From the NCBI GenBank assembly GCA_903842065.1, contig CAIMKZ010000013.1, positions 166,004 through 230,003 on the forward strand: a stretch of DNA of 64,000 nucleotides, in the 5' to 3' direction. The notes under the pieces were generated by a model, which worked only from the letters and a program-made list of their open reading frames with translations, made no database searches and was not told the DNA's origin. The translations under genes and the position numbers were made by a program. This DNA is from an uncultured Acidobacteriaceae bacterium. GTDB taxonomy: Bacteria; Acidobacteriota; Terriglobia; Terriglobales; Acidobacteriaceae. Of the stretch, positions 1-8,012 are shown piece by piece; position 1 is the first letter of the stretch; each line of letters opens with the position of its first letter.

Positions 1-19
1 GGGAGATTGTGAAGGGGCA

Positions 20-55
20 GCGGAGTTAGCAGAGATAGCGGGGTTAGCGGAGTTC
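20..55. repeat. 9-bp-period repeat array (GCGGxGTTA units)
   Basis: Four consecutive 9-base units can be read: GCGGAGTTA, GCAGAGATA, GCGGGGTTA and GCGGAGTTC. The same degenerate unit, in either orientation, recurs at five other intergenic sites in this window (27866, 34103, 34205, 35901 and 50478). No gene is visible in bases 1-111. Confidence 0.75.
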
Positions 56-65
56 GAGTTTCTAT

Positions 66-105
66 GGCGGGATGGGAGTTTGGGCTTCCATCCCGCCTTT
101 GTTTT
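66..105 (+). terminator. Rho-independent terminator
   Basis: A perfect 10-bp stem (GGCGGGATGG / CCATCCCGCC) closes a 12-base loop and is followed by TTTGTTTT on the plus strand. The T-rich tail lies on the plus side, so it would end a plus-strand transcript coming from left of the window. It also lies just beyond the stop codon of the minus-strand lactonase gene. Confidence 0.75.
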
Positions 106-111
106 CTGCTC

Positions 112-1245
112 TTATGCCGGTACAAAGATGGTGCTTACCGGGGCATTAATGGAGACGCTGTGGGCGACAGGCGTGATGGCGCCATTGCCGCGATTGACGC
201 TGAAGAGCGCTACCTGGTTGGAGGCGTTGTTGGGGACGCACAGGCTTCCGCCGTCCGGTGAAAAGTCGAAGTTCCAGGGGGTTTTGCCGCCGGTCGAGAA
301 GCTCTGTCCGCGGCTCAGCGTCCCCTTTCTGCGGTCGATGGCGAAGACGTGCAGTACGCTGTCGACCCGGGTGTTGGTGTAGAGGAAATGCCCACCCGGT
401 GCAATGTGGATCATGCCGCCGCTCGAAGTCGGGGTCGACGGGATGATGGTCTGGATCTGCATGGGAGTGCCGGTAGCCTCATCCCAGGCATAAACATAGA
501 CGGTGGCGGTGATCTCGCAGACCAGGTAGAGGAAATTGCCGTTGGGATGGAAGACGGCGTTGCGCGGACCGGAGCCGGCGGGCATCTGCAGGAAGGGCGG
601 ATTGCCGGGCGTGATTGCGCCAGTCGTTTTGTCGTAGCGGGAGATGTAGAACCGGTCAGCGCCGAGGTCGGCCGCCAGCAGGTAGCGCTCGGTTGGCGAG
701 AGCAGAACGTGGTGGGTGTGCGGGCCTCCCTGCCGGGGGGTGGGTCCGGAGCCTTCGTGAATCTGGGTGGAGGCCATCTTGCCGATCGTGCCGTCCGATC
801 CGACATCGAATACATTGGCTCGACCGCCGCCAAAACAGCCCACGATCAGGTGCCGCCCCGACTTATCCAGGCAGATGGCGGTCGGCCCGCCGCCGTTCGA
901 CGGTACCTCGCTGATCTTCGTGAGCTTGCCGTCGGGACGGTTGATGCGGAAGCTGAGCAGCTTGCCGTCGGTCTTACCGTCGTTGCCTAATTCGCTGGTG
1001 GTAAAGAGGGTTTGCAGGTCGGCGCTGAGTGCAAAGGTGGTGGGCTGAACTACGTCGGCGGCCAGGGTGAGGGGCGAGATGGTTCCGGTGACGGGCTCGA
1101 AGCGGCAAACGTATAGACCCCTTCCCTCATCGGCGCTGCGTGAGCCCATATAGAGCAAGTAGCTTTTCTGAGTGGCGAAGTGCGGCAGGAGGTGGGGTCC
1201 GATTACAAATGCACCCGCCCCGGCGAGAAAGTTCCTTCTTTCCAT
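112..1245 (-). CDS. Lactonase family protein (6-phosphogluconolactonase-like beta-propeller), secreted
   Basis: The 377-residue product resembles the Pgl/YbhE seven-bladed beta-propeller family (Lactonase), which hydrolyses 6-phosphogluconolactone or related lactones. Repeated blade-like segments of about 45-50 residues are visible (for example YLLYMGSRSADEGRGLYV near the N terminus). The start at 1245 is preferred over an in-frame ATG at 1269 because AGAAGG lies about 8 bases upstream. It gives an N terminus MERRNFLAGAGAF with a twin-arginine pair and a hydrophobic stretch, suggesting Tat export. A periplasmic location makes a role in the pentose-phosphate pathway doubtful, so the substrate is unknown. 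The gene is divergent from the PEBP-esterase gene. Confidence 0.85.
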   Translation of the reverse strand: MERRNFLAGAGAFVIGPHLLPHFATQKSYLLYMGSRSADEGRGLYVCRFEPVTGTISPLTLAADVVQPTTFALSADLQTLFTTSELGNDGKTDGKLLSFRINRPDGKLTKISEVPSNGGGPTAICLDKSGRHLIVGCFGGGRANVFDVGSDGTIGKMASTQIHEGSGPTPRQGGPHTHHVLLSPTERYLLAADLGADRFYISRYDKTTGAITPGNPPFLQMPAGSGPRNAVFHPNGNFLYLVCEITATVYVYAWDEATGTPMQIQTIIPSTPTSSGGMIHIAPGGHFLYTNTRVDSVLHVFAIDRRKGTLSRGQSFSTGGKTPWNFDFSPDGGSLCVPNNASNQVALFSVNRGNGAITPVAHSVSINAPVSTIFVPA

Positions 1246-1460
1246 GAGACATGCCTTCTTTTCGTGCAAGGTAGGAGCCTCTGCGGCGCCCTAGAGAAAT
1301 GTAAGCGTTACCGCCCGTCCAGCGCAATGATCCATGCGTCTTTCGATGCCGTCGCAACCGTCTCTAGAATGGCCCCGACTTTTGGCGGATGCGATCCCCG
1401 GCAAACGTCTTTCCGCCCATTCGGTCCGGCTGTGTCCAGAGCCACAAGGAGAGAGATTCC

Positions 1461-3689
1461 ATGAAGCTTCCCATGATTGCCGCGCTGCTGTGTGCGGCGG
1501 TTGCTACCGCAGGCGCACAGGCTCCCGCTGCCGTGCATCTTGGCCACGCCAGCGAGTTGGTTATCAAGTCGCTGCCGGCCAAGTCGGCCCAGCCACTGAC
1601 CGTGACCAGCACGGCCTTCAAACAGGGCGAGACCATTCCCTTCGAGTACACCCAGTATCGGGGCGACATCTTCCCCGGTCTGACCTGGACAAAGGGACCC
1701 GCCGGAACCCGTTCCTACGCTGTCATCATGCAGGGCCTGGGACTCACGCCTCCCGCGAACGGCAGGCCATCGGTGACCAGCATCCACCTGACTCTCTATA
1801 ACGTGCCGGCCACGGTGACCGCGCTCAAGCAGGGCATGGTCGATCCGCCGGCAGGTGCCAGCTACGCCGAGAACATCCACGGAATCAACTCCGCCTACGC
1901 CGGGCCGCACACCCATACTCCGGCTCCCAGCGGCTACCACTTCCAGGTGTTTGCGCTGGATAGCACGCTCAAGCTCGATCCGGCGACCACCTTTGAGGCG
2001 ATGGTGGACGCGATGACCGGCCACGTGCTGGCCAGCGGGGAACTGATGGGCACCTCGGCCCGGGATCCTGAATCCAAGGACATGCCCCTGAGCCAGGTGC
2101 CGACCAAGATTGAATCCGGGATGATCCAGGGCGTACAGGGCCGCGACCGGTCGGTCACGGTCTACAAGGGCGTTCCGTACGCCGCGCCACCGGTAGGCGA
2201 TCTGCGCTTCAAGGCACCCGAGCCGCCCAAGGCCTGGGAGGGCGTTTACAAGGCCGACCACTTCGGCAAGGTATGCCCGCAGGGCGGAGGACAGGGCGGC
2301 GGCAACCAGGACAACATGAGCGAGGACTGCCTGACCACCAACATATGGACTGGCGCGGCCTTTGCCCTCGAGCGGCGGCCCGTCTACGTGTGGATCTACG
2401 GCGGCGGCTTTGCCGGCGGCTCGGGCTCAGAGCCCCAGTATGACGGCGAGGCTCTGGCCAAAAAGGGCGTGGTGGTGGTGACGTTCAACTACCGACTGGG
2501 CGCGCTGGGCTTTCTGGCCACTCCCGAGCTGAGCAAGGAGAGCGGCCACAATGCCAGCGGCAACATCGGCCTGCTCGACGACATCGCGCTGCTCAAGTGG
2601 GTGCAGAAGAACATTACCGCCTTTGGCGGCGACCCGAAGCGGGTGACGATCGGCGGCTGGTCGGCAGGCGCGGGATCGGTGGGCTTCCTCACGATGTCTC
2701 CAATGGCCAAGGGGCTGTTTATTCGGGCCATCGCCGAGAGCCATGCCCGCGACCCGAGGGATACGGAGCTGCGTTACCTGGCCACGTCCTACCGGACGAT
2801 CAAAGACGCCGAGGCGGCGGGCGCGAAGTGGCAGCAGGAGAAGGGCGCCAAGTCAGTAGCCGACCTGCGCGCCATGCCGTGGCAGGACCTGGTGGTCAAG
2901 GGCATGGTGAACGACGACGCCGTGGATACGGGCAGCAACAACAAGCCGCCCATGTTCCGGCCGACGGTAGATGGATACGTGCTCCCCAGGGGCTATGCGG
3001 CCACCTTCGCGGCGCACTCGCAGGAGAATGTGGCGGTGATCGCGGGCAACAACCTGGACGAGACCGGTGCAGCGATGGACGCGCCGATGCCACCGCGGCC
3101 TGAGGGTCAGGCTGGCGCAGCCGGTCCGGGCGCAGGGGGCGGACCGGGCCGCACCCCGTTCAACCTCGACGCCTATGTGGCCGGGGCAAAGCGGCGGTTC
3201 GGAGCGCTGGCGGACGACTACCTGAAGCAGTATCCAGCGACGAACGATGCCGAGGCAGTGGCGTCGCGGAACTCGGCGGCCCGGGACAACAACCGGGTAT
3301 CGACCTTCCTCTGGGCCGGAGACTTCACCCGGGGAACCACCAAGCCGGTCTTCAACTACTTCTTCACGCGGCGGCCGACGGGCGACCGGGGCGGCGCGCA
3401 TCATGGAGCCGAAATTCTGTTCGCCTTCGGGAACCTGGACATGGCTCCGCCGAAGGATCAGCCCTGGACGGACGCCGACCGCAAGGTCGCCGATACCATG
3501 TCGTCCTACTGGGTGAACTACATCTCGACCGGCGACCCGAACGGTCCGGGACTTCCGCGCTGGCCTGCCTTCGACGCCAAATCGCCGACGGTGATGGAGA
3601 TCGGGGACCACATGGGGCCGATCCCGGTGGCGACGGAGGAGCACCTGGGCTTCTGGAAGCGGTTCTTTGCAACGCAGAAGGCATGGTGA
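1461..3689 (+). CDS. Secreted fusion: PEBP (YbhB/YbcL-like) domain + type B carboxylesterase
   Basis: The 742-residue product starts at 1461 behind AAGGAGAGAG and has a signal peptide (MKLPMIAALLCAAVATAGAQ). Residues of about 35-200 resemble phosphatidylethanolamine-binding/YbhB proteins: a TSTAFKQGETIPFEYTQ-type strand, then LTLYNVPATVTALKQG. The usual DPD ligand motif is replaced. From about residue 215 the protein is a type B carboxylesterase, with oxyanion GGGF near 314, nucleophile Ser401 in GGWSAGAGS and His648 in HHGAE, and the acidic residue probably in NNLDETG. It should hydrolyse an ester outside the cytoplasm. A Pro/Gly-rich insertion (near 3100) interrupts the esterase domain. Confidence 0.88.
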   Translation: MKLPMIAALLCAAVATAGAQAPAAVHLGHASELVIKSLPAKSAQPLTVTSTAFKQGETIPFEYTQYRGDIFPGLTWTKGPAGTRSYAVIMQGLGLTPPANGRPSVTSIHLTLYNVPATVTALKQGMVDPPAGASYAENIHGINSAYAGPHTHTPAPSGYHFQVFALDSTLKLDPATTFEAMVDAMTGHVLASGELMGTSARDPESKDMPLSQVPTKIESGMIQGVQGRDRSVTVYKGVPYAAPPVGDLRFKAPEPPKAWEGVYKADHFGKVCPQGGGQGGGNQDNMSEDCLTTNIWTGAAFALERRPVYVWIYGGGFAGGSGSEPQYDGEALAKKGVVVVTFNYRLGALGFLATPELSKESGHNASGNIGLLDDIALLKWVQKNITAFGGDPKRVTIGGWSAGAGSVGFLTMSPMAKGLFIRAIAESHARDPRDTELRYLATSYRTIKDAEAAGAKWQQEKGAKSVADLRAMPWQDLVVKGMVNDDAVDTGSNNKPPMFRPTVDGYVLPRGYAATFAAHSQENVAVIAGNNLDETGAAMDAPMPPRPEGQAGAAGPGAGGGPGRTPFNLDAYVAGAKRRFGALADDYLKQYPATNDAEAVASRNSAARDNNRVSTFLWAGDFTRGTTKPVFNYFFTRRPTGDRGGAHHGAEILFAFGNLDMAPPKDQPWTDADRKVADTMSSYWVNYISTGDPNGPGLPRWPAFDAKSPTVMEIGDHMGPIPVATEEHLGFWKRFFATQKAW

Positions 3690-3851
3690 TTTTTCTGGCG
3701 TAATTTGGCAAGTGTTTTTGTTTCAACAGCCTGCGACCGGCCATGCCTTGCTAGTGCAGATTTCAGGGTGTTTACGAGTAACTGCCCTGCTTGCAACGGG
3801 TTAGGGAGAGGAGGCCAGATCGGGGCCGGGCAATTTGCCCGGCCCCGAAGT
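3690..3851. terminator. Intergenic spacer with strong inverted repeat (3820-3848), bidirectional terminator-like
   Basis: Bases 3820-3848 form a perfect 14-bp inverted repeat, TCGGGGCCGGGCAA / TTGCCCGGCCCCGA, around one central base. It sits 3 bases beyond the lysozyme stop (minus strand) and downstream of the esterase gene (plus strand), between convergent genes. Neither side has a long T-run, so termination is inferred from position and stem strength. Confidence 0.55.
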
Positions 3852-4310
3852 TTATGCGGCAGGCTGGGCCTCCTGCTGGTTCGAATGCCAGAGGTGGAAC
3901 TCGGCCTCGCGGCGGGTACGTAGGCCGGCCAACTCGCGGGCGCCGGCGTAGTCCCAGAGCAGAAGCTGCTCGGCGGCGGCGTTGTAGCGGCCCCGGTTCA
4001 GCTCGGCCAGTAGAGTTGAAGCGGCCAGCCGCTTGGCGCCGAGGTTGTAGCAGAAGTCGACCAGCGCATCGAACTGGCCCTGGCTGAGCGGCACACGGAC
4101 CAGGCGCGCGACCGCCTGCTCGGCTTCGCCGACGTCGCCGGCGAGCAGCCGAGCGGCTTCGGGCTCGGTGATTCCGTCAGGCCAGGCCGCCGCGCCGGTG
4201 ACGCGATGGCCGTATCCGATCGTGGGAAAACCATTTGCATCCATATAGATACGCTCTTTGAATCCCTCTGACTTCTTCAACAGATCCAACCCCTGCTGGC
4301 TCATTTCCAT
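3852..4310 (-). CDS. GH24 lysozyme (phage T4-type muramidase)
   Basis: The 152-residue protein has the complete GH24 active-site layout: Glu15 in SEGF, Asp24 in MDANG and Thr30 in PTIGYGH, with exactly the 9- and 6-residue spacing of T4 lysozyme. The usual later segment FDALVDFCYNLG is also present. It would cleave the MurNAc-GlcNAc bond of peptidoglycan. AGGAGA lies about 9 bases before the ATG. No signal peptide and no holin, spanin or other phage gene is visible nearby, so it looks like a domesticated or solitary phage-type lysozyme; its export route is unknown. Confidence 0.92.
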   Translation of the reverse strand: MEMSQQGLDLLKKSEGFKERIYMDANGFPTIGYGHRVTGAAAWPDGITEPEAARLLAGDVGEAEQAVARLVRVPLSQGQFDALVDFCYNLGAKRLAASTLLAELNRGRYNAAAEQLLLWDYAGARELAGLRTRREAEFHLWHSNQQEAQPAA

Positions 4311-4659
4311 GGTGAATTTCTCCTGAAGCCGGATCGGCTCCTAATTCCGACGCTAGCAAAATCACAGAATTAATCGGCAAATGCGGCAGAGAAATTTCGG
4401 AGTCGCGGGGAAGGGCACCGGGCCTTCCGGCCGGGTAAACGCATTTCGATGTCAACAGGAATCGCGCTGATGGAATCTGACTAACAAAAATGCGGTCTAA
4501 AACAGGAATTTGCACCAATATCGGTGCAAATCGCCAAGCTGTTTTATATGAATAGCTTAGGGTGAGAAATGGAGTTAACTCCAAACTTTTCAACAAAAAA
4601 TCCATTGTCTATTTCGCCAATAGTGCCGTGTAGAGGTATCGACTTGGTAAAATAGCTCT
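4311..4659. promoter_or_regulatory. 349-bp divergent intergenic region with 9-bp inverted repeat (4508-4531)
   Basis: This AT-richer spacer separates the divergent lysozyme and rlpA genes. Bases 4508-4531 hold a perfect inverted repeat, ATTTGCACC / GGTGCAAAT, around AATATC, a plausible operator. TAAAAT at 4648-4653 ends 6 bases before the rlpA ATG and could be a -10 box, which would leave rlpA with almost no leader; no good -35 is seen. I see no gene in this stretch. Confidence 0.5.
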
Positions 4660-5199
4660 ATGGTGATGACACGGATAATCGGCAACCTGAAGCTGGGAGC
4701 TCCGCTAGGCAAGTGCCTGCTGGCGGGTGTCTCTTCGGTTGCACTGGTCAGCGCAGTGGCGTTAGTCGCTACGGGGACCGTGCAGGCGGATGTGCGACTC
4801 CGGCCTAGCCCAACCCAGAATGCTCTGGAACCTGTAACTTCGGCGACGCCCGACTTTTCTCTGGCGGCTCCTGAAGTCGGTGCCACGCAGGAGGGCGTCG
4901 CCTCATGGTATGGTGGGGTGTTTAACGGCCGTACGACCGCTAGCGGCGAGCAGTATGACATGTACGAGATGACTGCTTGCCACCCAACCCTCCCGTTCGG
5001 AAGCCTCGTTCGGGTGGAAAACCTGTTGAATCATCGCTCCGTCGTGGTCAAGATCAACGACCGGGGGGACCTCGTCAGAGACGACCGGATCATCGATCTG
5101 TCGTTTGGCGCGGCCCAGCAGCTCAAGATGATTCACAACGGCCTGGCCCTGGTAGAGGTGAAAGTTCTCAGGGTGGGCAAACAAAGAGTGAGGGAATAG
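4660..5199 (+). CDS. rlpA: RlpA-family septal ring lytic transglycosylase (double-psi beta-barrel)
   Basis: The 179-residue protein has an N-terminal hydrophobic segment (residues about 18-40, signal or anchor). Its C-terminal RlpA double-psi barrel has the family landmarks GVASWYGG, GRTTASGEQYD, MTACHPTLPFG, VKINDRGD and DRIIDLSFGAA. RlpA proteins cleave peptide-poor septal glycan in some bacteria. There is no SPOR domain here and no lipobox Cys at the expected place. The ATG at 4660 lacks a visible Shine-Dalgarno; an in-frame ATG at 4666 is an alternative. A classic terminator follows. Confidence 0.88.
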   Translation: MVMTRIIGNLKLGAPLGKCLLAGVSSVALVSAVALVATGTVQADVRLRPSPTQNALEPVTSATPDFSLAAPEVGATQEGVASWYGGVFNGRTTASGEQYDMYEMTACHPTLPFGSLVRVENLLNHRSVVVKINDRGDLVRDDRIIDLSFGAAQQLKMIHNGLALVEVKVLRVGKQRVRE

Positions 5200-5220
5200 C
5201 AGCCACTTCGGCTTATCGTG

Positions 5221-5252
5221 GGACCGGCCTTCGGGCCGGTCCTTTTCCTTTT
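5221..5252 (+). terminator. Rho-independent terminator after rlpA
   Basis: GGACCGGCC / GGCCGGTCC form a perfect 9-bp stem closed by a TTCG tetraloop, followed by TTTTCCTTTT. It lies 21 bases after the rlpA stop. Confidence 0.93.
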
Positions 5253-5324
5253 GGCTGCGATGGCAGTTCGGCAAGTGAACCTTCTGCATCCGTGCGCGCA
5301 TTCCTGCCGTCTAAGTAGTAACCA

Positions 5325-5732
5325 ATGATTGATCAGACGCCATATCGAGCAATTACCCGCGGGATCGAGGTTAGCGTGGAGCCGGCCTATGTAGCCCAGC
5401 AGGCCGCGCCCGGCGATAAGCGATACGTATGGGCCTACCGGGTAACAATCGACAACCAGGGTTCCGAGACCGTGAAACTATGCGGCCGTCACTGGCGTAT
5501 CACCGATGCCAGAGGGGCTCTGAACGAGTTTCGCGGGCAGGGTGTGGTGGGCCAGCAGCCGGTGCTCAAGCCGGGCGAGGCCTTCCAGTACTCCAGCTGG
5601 GTGCCGCTGCACACGCCGTCGGGCATCATGATGGGAACCTACCAGATGGAGGCCGGGAACAACGAGGTCTTCGAAGTAGAGATCCCGGTGTTCTCTCTCG
5701 ACAGCCCCGGCCAGACGACACAATACAACTGA
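5325..5732 (+). CDS. apaG: ApaG (DUF525) domain protein
   Basis: The 135-residue protein matches the ApaG family throughout: VEPAYVAQQAAPGDKRYVWAY, then TIDNQGSETVKLCGRHWRI, the GRG-like GQGVVGQQPVLKPGE, and a SSWVPLHTPSGIMMGTY segment near the end. ApaG is a small beta-sandwich (fibronectin-III-like) protein, linked genetically to Co2+/Mg2+ resistance and Ap4A metabolism in enterobacteria; its biochemical role is not settled. The length is typical (about 125-135). The neighbouring gene runs convergently 32 bases downstream. Confidence 0.93.
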   Translation: MIDQTPYRAITRGIEVSVEPAYVAQQAAPGDKRYVWAYRVTIDNQGSETVKLCGRHWRITDARGALNEFRGQGVVGQQPVLKPGEAFQYSSWVPLHTPSGIMMGTYQMEAGNNEVFEVEIPVFSLDSPGQTTQYN

Positions 5733-5764
5733 GTTTTCGATGAGGGGGGGGATTTGCCTTCGCT

Positions 5765-6712
5765 CTACTTCTGCGCCGCTTCCACCGTGTCGTCCTCGAC
5801 CACGGCTTCGAGTTCCAGCGGCTCGCGGAGCGTCAGCACCGGGCACACGGCGTGGGCCAGCACCCGGTAGATAGTGCGACTGCGCGCCAGTTCGGCAAGC
5901 GCCGAGCGGCGAGTTGCGCCCAGCACGATCAGTGTGGCGCGGTGCTTGTCGGCTTCGGCCAGAATCTCGATCCCCGGATTGCCCTCAATCACGATCTGCT
6001 CGACAGCGGAGCCGCAGCAGGTACCGGTCACTTCGGCCAGCTTGCCGAGTTCGGCTGTGACGGCGGCAACGTCGGGCGGCGACGTGAGAGGCTGCTGGTC
6101 CTCGGCATATGGCGAAAGAACGTGCAGCAGGACCAGGCGCGCGCCTTCGGCCTCGGCTATCTGGCAGGCAAGCGCTGCGCTCGGGCGAGAGGTCTCTCTA
6201 AGTGTGGTGGCGTGCAGCACCGTTCTAGGGCTGGCTTCGTCCACCGGGAGATGAGCCTCGGGTCCCACGGTTATGACCGGGAGGTAAACCGAGCGCAGCA
6301 CTTGTTCTGCAACGGAGCCCAAAAGCAACTTGGAAAGCTTGCTCCTGCTCCGGGTCCCCATGAGTACGCGGTCGGCATCGAACTGGCGGGCCACTCGCGC
6401 GATCTGGTGGGCGGCATTGCCCTCCCGCACCACCGCATCGCAGTCAACCCCTTCGCGCCGCGCGTACTCGCACCACGGCGCAAGTGCCTTATCGGCAACT
6501 TCCTGCAAACCTGAAGGTTCGAAATAGGGCCGTCCCGCCGAATCGGTCGACATCACCGACGCCGAAGACAGCACATGCAGCAGCACCAGCCGCCCATCGC
6601 TCTGCCTTGCCTCATAGAGCGCAAAGGGCATCAGCCGCGCGAGATCGTGCAGGTCGGTAGCGACCAGGATCGTGCGCGGATGCGACCAGCGATGAGGAGC
6701 CGAACTTGCCAC
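5765..6712 (-). CDS. Tandem universal stress protein (two UspA domains)
   Basis: The 315-residue protein has two UspA domains, about residues 10-155 and 165-300. The first has the nucleotide-loop-type segment VLMGTRSRSKLSKLLLGSVA; the second has LIVLGATRRSALAEL. The first fits the ATP-binding G-x2-G-x9-G(S/T) pattern better than the second. A longer frame extends upstream to 6862, but the GTG at 6712 has a perfect GGAGG 5 bases before it (6718-6722 on the plus strand), so I place the start there. It is divergent from the SprT-like gene. Confidence 0.85.
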   Translation of the reverse strand: MASSAPHRWSHPRTILVATDLHDLARLMPFALYEARQSDGRLVLLHVLSSASVMSTDSAGRPYFEPSGLQEVADKALAPWCEYARREGVDCDAVVREGNAAHQIARVARQFDADRVLMGTRSRSKLSKLLLGSVAEQVLRSVYLPVITVGPEAHLPVDEASPRTVLHATTLRETSRPSAALACQIAEAEGARLVLLHVLSPYAEDQQPLTSPPDVAAVTAELGKLAEVTGTCCGSAVEQIVIEGNPGIEILAEADKHRATLIVLGATRRSALAELARSRTIYRVLAHAVCPVLTLREPLELEAVVEDDTVEAAQK

Positions 6713-6759
6713 TTCTGCCTCCGTTGAGGAGAGGTTGCCACCGATTGTAATCCCGTTTC

Positions 6760-7545
6760 GTGTTGACCCGCACGTTTTTTGGTAACCCGGATCACATCCA
6801 CGAATTCGGTCTACAGAGCCGCCTTTGCTATCCTCCCTTTGGTGGCCCCAGAGGTCTTTCAATTTTAGATATCGTTTCCATCTTTGAGCAGGAGTACCGC
6901 GCGCTGCGTCCCCGCGCGCCCATGCCGCCCGTCCACGTCCGCTTCCGACGGTTCACGTCGCTCAACACGACGATCCGTCTGCGCGAGGGCGAACTGCACG
7001 CCAGCCTGTCGGATCTGCTGGAAGGCGCGCCGGAGCCGGTGCTGCATGCCATCGCGCATATTCTGCTGGCCAAGCTCTACCGCAAGACCATCGACGCCGC
7101 GCAGAACCTGCGCTACAAGCGCTTTGCCACCAGCGCGGCCGTCATGCGCCAGACCGAATTGGTGCGCACCACACGCGGGGCAAAGAGGTATTTTGGCCCC
7201 GAAGGCCGTTACTACCACCTCGAACGCATCTTCGATGAGCTGAACACGCGTTTCTTCGGTGGCCTTCTGGGCCGGCCCGAACTTACCTGGAGCGAGCAGA
7301 CCGCCAAGCGTCTGCTGGGCCACTACGACGCCGCCCACAACACTATCGTGGTCAGCCGCGTCTTCGACCGGCCCTCAAGCCCGCGGTATGCAATCGAGTA
7401 CCTGCTCTACCACGAGATGCTGCACCTGAAGCACCCGGTCAGGATGAAGGGCGTGCGGCGCACCGTGCATGGCCGCGAGTTCCGTGCAGACGAGGCAAGG
7501 TTTCCGCAGCTCAAAGAGGCGCTGGCGTTTTTGAAGCGGCTGTAG
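6760..7545 (+). CDS. SprT-like zinc metalloprotease-domain protein
   Basis: The C-terminal half carries a zinc-protease signature HEMLH (in LLYHEMLHLKHP), followed about 20 residues later by HGREFRADEARFP, the third-ligand region typical of SprT-type domains. The N-terminal half is helical and unremarkable. Bacterial SprT-like proteins are poorly understood; the relation to the DNA-protein-crosslink protease SPRTN is by fold only. The start is uncertain: GTG at 6760 is the furthest one downstream of the divergent USP gene, the first 40 residues are low in similarity to anything I know, and no Shine-Dalgarno is obvious. Confidence 0.7.
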   Translation: MLTRTFFGNPDHIHEFGLQSRLCYPPFGGPRGLSILDIVSIFEQEYRALRPRAPMPPVHVRFRRFTSLNTTIRLREGELHASLSDLLEGAPEPVLHAIAHILLAKLYRKTIDAAQNLRYKRFATSAAVMRQTELVRTTRGAKRYFGPEGRYYHLERIFDELNTRFFGGLLGRPELTWSEQTAKRLLGHYDAAHNTIVVSRVFDRPSSPRYAIEYLLYHEMLHLKHPVRMKGVRRTVHGREFRADEARFPQLKEALAFLKRL

Positions 7546-7554
7546 GCTTGTTTG

Positions 7555-7986
7555 TCAGCGTGCACGGGCCGCATGACGACGATACATGCAGTCGTTCTCG
7601 ACGCACTTGACGCCGGCCACCTGCGCCCGCTCGATGGCTTCGTCGTCGACCACGCCATCCTGGAGCCACAGATACGGAATTTTGAGCCGGATCACGTCAT
7701 CGACGATGGCAGGCACGAACTCCGAGGCGCGAAAGACGTCCGCCACATCGATCCCCGCGCCAGTCTGCTCGCGGGCGGCAGTGTCCGCTGAATCGAGGGT
7801 CGGATAGCAGGGCAAGTTCAGAATTTCATTCAGCGCCGGATTCACGGGGAAGATGCGATAACCGTTCGCTGCCAGATAGCGTCCGACGCGATGGCTCGCG
7901 CGCCAGGGCTTCTCGCTCATGCCGAGGACAGCAACGTTCTTCGACTCGCGCAGAATCTCGTCGATCACAGCGGCATCGTTCGGCAC
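7555..7986 (-). CDS. CoA-binding domain protein (YccU-like)
   Basis: The 143-residue protein is a single Rossmann CoA-binding domain (CoA_binding_2). Landmarks are VAVLGMSEKPWRASH, GYRIFPVNPALNEILNLPCY, the IDVADVFRASEFVP segment, and LWLQDGVVDDEAIERA before the conserved CVENDCMYRRH tail. The role is unknown; such proteins resemble the alpha subunit of succinyl-CoA synthetase without its catalytic part. It begins with GTG behind GAGGGA. That Shine-Dalgarno lies inside an AGGGACTG-type dispersed repeat. It follows prfB by 26 bases and is probably co-transcribed. Confidence 0.85.
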   Translation of the reverse strand: MPNDAAVIDEILRESKNVAVLGMSEKPWRASHRVGRYLAANGYRIFPVNPALNEILNLPCYPTLDSADTAAREQTGAGIDVADVFRASEFVPAIVDDVIRLKIPYLWLQDGVVDDEAIERAQVAGVKCVENDCMYRRHAARAR

Positions 7987-8007
7987 GGAACAGTCCCTCA
8001 GTCCCTG
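7986..8007. repeat. AGGGACTG-type short repeat carrying a Shine-Dalgarno
   Basis: On the minus strand this reads GACAGGGACTGAGGGACTG. The same unit recurs at 15986-16035, around 16120, 16984-17012 and 63841-63867. Here its GAGGGA is the only ribosome-binding-like sequence before the GTG of the CoA-binding protein gene. Confidence 0.5.
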
Positions 8008-8012
8008 TCTTT

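Noticed and set aside
1308..2261. Long open frames antisense to real genes (for example opposite the PEBP-esterase, hppA, S53 peptidase and lnt genes)
   Set aside because: In about 60% GC sequence such frames are common; they lack ribosome sites and family motifs, while the sense frames have both.
3852..4310. GH24 lysozyme as part of a prophage
   Set aside because: No other phage gene (holin, tail, integrase, terminase) lies within several kb; neighbours are chromosomal.
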